Below are positions 59,771 through 64,000 of a stretch of 64,000 nt of DNA, piece by piece (positions within the stretch are counted from its first letter, which is position 1; each line of letters starts with the position of its first letter). Below the pieces are notes generated by a model. That model saw only the letters and a program-made list of their open reading frames with translations. It did no database searches and had not been told where the DNA came from. The DNA is from an uncultured Alphaproteobacteria bacterium. GTDB lineage: Bacteria; Pseudomonadota; Alphaproteobacteria; Caulobacterales; Caulobacteraceae. The stretch is taken from NCBI GenBank assembly GCA_903860975.1, contig CAIOSI010000017.1, positions 1 to 64,000 of the forward strand. Direction: 5' to 3'. Position numbers and translations under genes: made by a program.

Positions 59771-60814
59771 ATGGCTGAAGACGTGACGGTGCCAGCACAG
59801 ACCTATGATGACCGGCCAGTCCACGCCGAAGCGCCGCTGCCGCCGGAGGTCCAGGCACCCCTGGCCATCTATCTCGGCGAGCCGCCGCCGGCGCCCCAAT
59901 GGTTCAAGGACGTCGTCGCTCAGGAACCCGAGCGTGTCTTCGTGGAGTCCCTTGGCACGAATCTGGAAGTCCTTACCTGGGGCGAGGTTGGCAAACCGGG
60001 CCTCCTTTTCGTTCACGGTAACTCGGCCCACGCTGACTGGTGGAGCTTCATCGCGCCCTATTTTGCGCAAGACTATCGGGTGGCCTCGATGTCGCTGGCC
60101 GGTATGGGCGCCTCGGACTGGCGCGAGAAATACAGTTTCCAGGATTTCTCCGAGGACGCCGAGGCCGTGGCGCAGGCGACGGGGCTCTATAACGGCGGCC
60201 GCAAGCCGATCTACATCGGCCACTCGTTCGGGGGCGGCCAGGTCTTCTTCGCAGCGATCCGCAACCCCGAGCGCATGCATGCGGCGATCATGGTCGACAC
60301 AGGTTTCGGCCCTCCACCCGAGGAATTGGCGAAACGGCATGCCCAGATGGAGGCGATTCGCAATATCCCGACGATCGACCGGCCCAGCCGGGTCTATAAG
60401 ACGCTTGAATCGGCGCTCGCGCGCTTCCGCCTCATGCCGCCGCAGCCAGCCGGCAATCCCTTTATTGCCGACTTTATCGCGCGGCGCTCATTGAAACGCG
60501 TTCCCCTGCCGGACGGCACGGGTGAGGGCTGGACCTGGCGGTTCGATCCCAACATGTGGGCCAAACTCGATCGCGAGCGCGCGATGAGCGGCGACTTTGG
60601 ACAGGCCGCAGGCGTCAAGACGCCGATGGTGCACATCTACGGGGCCAAAAGCCGGATCGTCGAGCACCGCAAAGCCGGTGCGCCCTCACCCTTCCCACCG
60701 GAAATCGTAGAGATCGAGATCCCCGAGGCGCATCACCACATCATGATCGATCAACCGCTCGCGCTGGTGGCTGCGATCCGGACGCTGCTGGCGACCTGGC
60801 CTCGCTCCGCTTGA
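59771..60814 (+). CDS. Alpha/beta hydrolase
   Basis: A 347-aa alpha/beta-hydrolase. The oxyanion segment is LLFVHGNSAHADWWSFIAPYFA, the nucleophile elbow GHSFGGGQVFFAA, and the last His in PEAHHHIMIDQPLALV. A cap domain lies between about residues 185 and 270. No signal peptide. The fold and cap suggest an epoxide hydrolase or esterase-like activity, but no substrate can be named. Its neighbours give no pathway. Confidence 0.87.
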   Translation: MAEDVTVPAQTYDDRPVHAEAPLPPEVQAPLAIYLGEPPPAPQWFKDVVAQEPERVFVESLGTNLEVLTWGEVGKPGLLFVHGNSAHADWWSFIAPYFAQDYRVASMSLAGMGASDWREKYSFQDFSEDAEAVAQATGLYNGGRKPIYIGHSFGGGQVFFAAIRNPERMHAAIMVDTGFGPPPEELAKRHAQMEAIRNIPTIDRPSRVYKTLESALARFRLMPPQPAGNPFIADFIARRSLKRVPLPDGTGEGWTWRFDPNMWAKLDRERAMSGDFGQAAGVKTPMVHIYGAKSRIVEHRKAGAPSPFPPEIVEIEIPEAHHHIMIDQPLALVAAIRTLLATWPRSA

Positions 60815-60878
60815 GCACAGCCTCGGTCTCGTGTAGCACCAGACCAACGAGTACATCGAACCAGAGAGCGCGATTCAC

Positions 60879-61112
60879 ATGGCCGGCAAGGCTTCCGACT
60901 ATCACCGCGGTGAGATGGACGTCCACGAGCAGCAGGCGACGTTCGCCCTGGTCATGGGCATCACAAAGTGGGGCTCGCTAGTCATCGCCTCAGCTTTGCT
61001 GGCCCTGGTCCTATGGTTCTGCACGTCGGCTGGTTTCCTGGCTGGCGCGATCTCGGGCGGTGTGGCTCTGGTGCTTGGGATTATTCTCCTGCGGGGCGGC
61101 GGCGGGCACTAA
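60879..61112 (+). CDS. aa3-type cytochrome c oxidase subunit IV
   Basis: A 77-aa membrane protein: a hydrophilic start ending in GEMDVHEQQATFALVMGITKWG, the signature of the bacterial aa3 cytochrome c oxidase subunit IV family, then two hydrophobic segments and a Gly-rich end. The small subunit packs against the oxidase core. As in other alphaproteobacteria it lies apart from the cox operon, just upstream of the transhydrogenase genes. Confidence 0.88.
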   Translation: MAGKASDYHRGEMDVHEQQATFALVMGITKWGSLVIASALLALVLWFCTSAGFLAGAISGGVALVLGIILLRGGGGH

Positions 61113-61208
61113 GTCAAACGCCGATCCCGGACAGGCGTCCGCTCGGCTGGACATCTCGCTGCAAGCGCCCCTAAGGTCGCCAAGTCGCGTTGGGGAGACG
61201 TCTCGCGT

Positions 61209-62342
61209 ATGGCCGCCATTGCCGTAACCAGGGAACGCCGCGCTGGGGAGACCCGCGTCGCCGCCGTTCCCGAGACGGTGAAAAAGCTAATTGCTGCGGG
61301 GTTCTCCGTTGTCGTCGAGGCCGGTGCCGGTGTCGCGGCCACCTATCCCGACGCCGATTACCTCGCCGCCGGCGCGACGCTCGCCAAGACGGCCAAGGAT
61401 GCGCTTGCCAAGGCCGACATCCTGCTCAAGGTCCGAGCGCCCGAAGCCGACGAGATTGCAGAGATTAAGCCGGGCACTCTGGTCGCAGCGACGCTCAATC
61501 CCTATTCCGAAAAGACGGCTCTGGAGGGCCTGGCGAAGGCAAAAGCGACCGCCTTCGCTATGGAGTTTGTGCCAAGGATCACGCGCGCTCAGGCCATGGA
61601 TGTGCTGTCATCCCAAGCCAACCTCGCCGGCTATCGCGCGGTCATCGAAGGTGCCGAAGCGTATGGCCGTGTGATGCCGATGATGATGACGGCTGCCGGT
61701 ACGGTCGCTGCGGCCAAGGTATTCATCATGGGCGTCGGCGTCGCGGGCCTGCAGGCGATCGCGACGGCCAGGCGACTGGGCGCAGTGGTCACCGCCACCG
61801 ACGTACGCCCGGCAACCAAAGAACAGGTGGAAAGCCTCGGCGCAAAGTTCCTCGCTGTTGAAGACGATGAGTTCAAGAATGCCCAGACCGCGGGCGGGTA
61901 CGCCAAGGAAATGAGCGCGGAATACCAAGCTAAACAGGCGGAACTGGTTTCTTCGCACATCGCCAAGCAGGACATTGTTATCACCACGGCTTTGATCCCC
62001 GGCCGCCCGGCCCCGAAGTTGGTCTCGGCCGCACAGGTGGCTTCGATGAAGCCCGGCTCTGTGATTGTTGACCTCGCCATCGAGCAGGGTGGCAATGTCG
62101 AAGGTGCCAAGCTCGGCGAGGTCTTCGTGACCCGGAACGGTGTGAAGATCTTGGGCGTTGCAAACCTTCCCGGACGCATCGCCGCCGACGCCTCGGCGCT
62201 CTACGCCCGCAACCTGATGGCCTTTGCGGGTCTCTTCCTCAACAAGGAAGGCCAGCTCGCGCCAGACTATGAGGATGAGATCTTGAAGGCGGCCCTAGTC
62301 ACACAGGGCGGTGTGGTCGTCCATCCGAACCTCAAGGGCTGA
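61209..62342 (+). CDS. pntA: NAD(P) transhydrogenase subunit alpha, part 1
   Basis: A 377-aa soluble NAD(H)-binding domain I of the proton-translocating transhydrogenase. The N-terminus AVTRERRAGETRVAAVPETVKKL is typical. The Rossmann motif is GVGVAGLQAIATARRLGAVV, and RPATKEQVESLGAKFL and QDIVITTALIPGRPAP follow. In this group alpha is split into two genes; the membrane part follows after 5 bp. The enzyme makes NADPH from NADH using the proton gradient. Confidence 0.95.
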   Translation: MAAIAVTRERRAGETRVAAVPETVKKLIAAGFSVVVEAGAGVAATYPDADYLAAGATLAKTAKDALAKADILLKVRAPEADEIAEIKPGTLVAATLNPYSEKTALEGLAKAKATAFAMEFVPRITRAQAMDVLSSQANLAGYRAVIEGAEAYGRVMPMMMTAAGTVAAAKVFIMGVGVAGLQAIATARRLGAVVTATDVRPATKEQVESLGAKFLAVEDDEFKNAQTAGGYAKEMSAEYQAKQAELVSSHIAKQDIVITTALIPGRPAPKLVSAAQVASMKPGSVIVDLAIEQGGNVEGAKLGEVFVTRNGVKILGVANLPGRIAADASALYARNLMAFAGLFLNKEGQLAPDYEDEILKAALVTQGGVVVHPNLKG

Positions 62343-62347
62343 ACCCG

Positions 62348-62692
62348 ATGGAAGCCGTCGATCCAACTGTCTTCCGCCTGGCCATTTTCGTCTTGGCGAT
62401 CTTCGTCGGCTACTACGTGGTTTGGAGCGTCACACCCGCCCTGCACACACCCTTGATGGCTGTGACCAATGCCATTTCCTCGGTGATCATCGTCGGTGCC
62501 CTACTGGCTGCGGCAGCGCATGCGCCGAACGGCGGCGCATTAACGGGAAATATCATGATCTCTAAGGGCGCCGGCGCGGTCGCTGCGGCTTTCGCCTCGG
62601 TCAATATTTTCGGCGGCTTCCTCGTCGTCCGGCGGATGCTGGCGATGTACAAAAAGAAGGCTCCGGCACCGAAGAAGGACGCCGCAGCGTGA
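62348..62692 (+). CDS. NAD(P) transhydrogenase subunit alpha, part 2
   Basis: A 114-aa membrane part of the alpha subunit (often called PntAB or PntA2). Four hydrophobic segments include FVGYYVVWSVTPALHTPLMAVTNAISSVIIVGAL, a conserved channel region, and the protein ends in a Lys/Ala tail. Its stop overlaps the GTG of pntB (GTGA). Confidence 0.93.
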   Translation: MEAVDPTVFRLAIFVLAIFVGYYVVWSVTPALHTPLMAVTNAISSVIIVGALLAAAAHAPNGGALTGNIMISKGAGAVAAAFASVNIFGGFLVVRRMLAMYKKKAPAPKKDAAA

Positions 62693-64000
62693 ACGCCAAT
62701 CTCGCCGCTATTCTTTATCTCGTCTCCGGCGTCCTGTTCATCTTAGCGCTGCGGGGTCTGAGTTCGCCCACCACCAGCCAGGCCGGGAATCGGAACGGAA
62801 TGATCGGCATGGCGATCGCCGTTGGCACAGCCTTGGCGACGTTATGGAGCCAGGGCGCGCTCGATCCTCTCACGCTGGCCTTAATTGGCACCGGTGTTGC
62901 GATCGGCGGTGCGGTCGGTGCCGTGATCGCACGTCGCGTGGCGATGACGGCTATGCCGCAGCTGGTGGCGGCCTTTCACAGCCTCGTGGGTATGGCGGCG
63001 TGCCTCGTGGCGGTGGCGGCGATCCACACGCCGGTGGCCTATGGCATCGCCTCACCCGATGGTGGGGTTATCACCCATTCTCTAATCGAGTTGGCAGTGG
63101 GCTTGGCCATCGGTGCGGTGACTTTCACGGGCTCGGTGATCGCCTTCGCCAAGTTGAACGGCAACATGTCCGGTGCGCCGATCCTGCTGCCTGGTCGGCA
63201 CCTGCTCAATTTGACGATCGCCCTGGGGATTGTCGCCATGATCGTGGTCCTGGTGATGAGCGGCGGAACAGCGCTTTGGGCCTTCTGGGCGATCTTCGGC
63301 CTTTCGCTGCTGGTTGGGATTACCCTGATCATCCCGATCGGCGGGGCGGACATGCCGGTCGTCGTTTCAATGTTGAATAGCTATTCTGGCTGGGCGGCGG
63401 CGGCACTGGGCTTCACGCTCGAGAATACGACCCTGATCATCACGGGCGCCCTTGTGGGCTCTTCCGGTGCGATCCTCAGCTACATCATGTGCAAGGCGAT
63501 GAACCGGGGTTTCATCTCGGTGATCTTGGGTGGCTTCGGCGCTACCGACACCTCAGCAGCGGCTGGCGGTAAGGTTGAGACAAGGCCGGTCAAGCAGGGC
63601 TCGGCAGACGATGCCGCCTTCATCATGAAGAACGCCAGTAAGGTCATCATCGTCCCTGGCTATGGCATGGCGGTGAGTCAGGCGCAGCACGCGCTGCGCG
63701 AAATGGCCGATAAGCTGAAAGCGGAAGGCGTTGCGGTGAAGTACGCCATCCATCCGGTTGCTGGCCGCATGCCCGGCCATATGAATGTGCTTCTGGCCGA
63801 GGCCAATGTTCCCTACGACGAGGTCTTCGAACTGGAAGACATCAATGCTGAGTTCCCGACCGCCGACGTGGCCTTCGTTATCGGCGCGAATGACGTCACA
63901 AATCCGGCGGCGAAGACCGATACAGCCTCGCCGATCTACGGCATGCCGATCCTCGATGTGGAGAAAGCGCGTACGGTGCTGTTCGTAAAGCGAGGCATGT
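62689..64000 (+). CDS. pntB: NAD(P) transhydrogenase subunit beta (partial)
   Basis: The start of pntB, cut by the window end after 437 codons. GTG 62689 overlaps the preceding stop. Eight or so membrane segments form the N-terminal half, with AMTAMPQLVAAFHSLVGMAA and LNSYSGWAAAALGFTLEN. The C-terminal NADP-binding domain begins near VIIVPGYGMAVSQAQHALRE, and IHPVAGRMPGHMNVLLAEA is conserved. No stop is reached by 64000, so the last 25-40 residues lie outside. Together with the two alpha parts it forms the proton-pumping enzyme. Confidence 0.95.
   Translation, partial: MNANLAAILYLVSGVLFILALRGLSSPTTSQAGNRNGMIGMAIAVGTALATLWSQGALDPLTLALIGTGVAIGGAVGAVIARRVAMTAMPQLVAAFHSLVGMAACLVAVAAIHTPVAYGIASPDGGVITHSLIELAVGLAIGAVTFTGSVIAFAKLNGNMSGAPILLPGRHLLNLTIALGIVAMIVVLVMSGGTALWAFWAIFGLSLLVGITLIIPIGGADMPVVVSMLNSYSGWAAAALGFTLENTTLIITGALVGSSGAILSYIMCKAMNRGFISVILGGFGATDTSAAAGGKVETRPVKQGSADDAAFIMKNASKVIIVPGYGMAVSQAQHALREMADKLKAEGVAVKYAIHPVAGRMPGHMNVLLAEANVPYDEVFELEDINAEFPTADVAFVIGANDVTNPAAKTDTASPIYGMPILDVEKARTVLFVKRGM

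Overview
The window is high-GC chromosomal DNA from an alphaproteobacterium, most likely Caulobacterales (Caulobacter/Phenylobacterium-like). The evidence is the F1-only ATP synthase operon with an Ala/Lys-rich AtpD extension, an ActS/ActR (RegB/RegA) redox pair beside an SCO protein, an MmcB-type DNA repair protein, a small exported CC_3452-like protein, a TacA-like sigma-54 response regulator, split pntA/pntAB/pntB genes and an aa3-oxidase subunit IV. This is inference from family content; no 16S or species marker is present. Nearly everything is ordinary core chromosome. I see no prophage, CRISPR array, integrase or transposase gene.

Layout. 0-9 kb: mmcB, a frameshifted MmcQ-like gene, actR-actS, SCO, PHB depolymerase, a YgjP-like metalloprotease, a class A penicillin-binding protein and a DsbA-like lipoprotein. 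9-16 kb: a small exported protein, a terminator followed directly by what looks like a decayed group II intron, then atpHAGDC. 16-22 kb: a minus-strand envelope/RNA cluster (hydrolase, rppH, divergent polysaccharide deacetylase, ctpA, EnvC-like factor, rlmH). 22-26 kb: a His-rich small protein, an M28 peptidase, an unrecognised 397-aa protein and an XRE regulator with a candidate operator. 26-31 kb: rplU-rpmA, a GNAT enzyme, a palindromic repeat and obgE-proB. 31-36 kb: a tightly overlapping molybdenum cofactor operon moaA-moaD-moaE-moaB-moaC-moeA, flanked by a MocA-like nucleotidyltransferase and XdhC. 36-42 kb: an aldo/keto reductase-like protein, an M24 peptidase, a translationally coupled class IV aminotransferase-like/sulfotransferase-like pair, a dienelactone hydrolase and the sigma-54 response regulator. 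42-48 kb: an alkaline phosphatase-family enzyme, divergent selD/selU for tRNA 2-selenouridine, and two tiny genes. 48-60 kb: a PQQ-cytochrome c alcohol dehydrogenase, M3 and M14 peptidases, an HpcH/HpaI aldolase, a TetR regulator, a flavin reductase and a hydrolase. 60-64 kb: aa3 oxidase subunit IV and the NAD(P) transhydrogenase genes; pntB runs off the end.

How the genes work together. ATP synthase, transhydrogenase, oxidase subunit IV, the PQQ dehydrogenase, SCO and the ActSR redox sensor all serve respiration. The Moco operon plus MocA/XdhC serves molybdoenzyme maturation. SelD supplies selenophosphate to SelU. CtpA, the EnvC-like factor, the deacetylase and the PBP act on the envelope.

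Most notable signals: (1) the aminotransferase-like/sulfotransferase-like pair, whose two modules are fused in plant proteins and whose PLP-domain member appears to lack the canonical Schiff-base lysine; (2) the intron remnant behind an intrinsic terminator; (3) an open frame in register with selD behind its UGA stop; (4) several genes too short for routine calling; (5) several broken frames that may be real decay or base-level sequence error.
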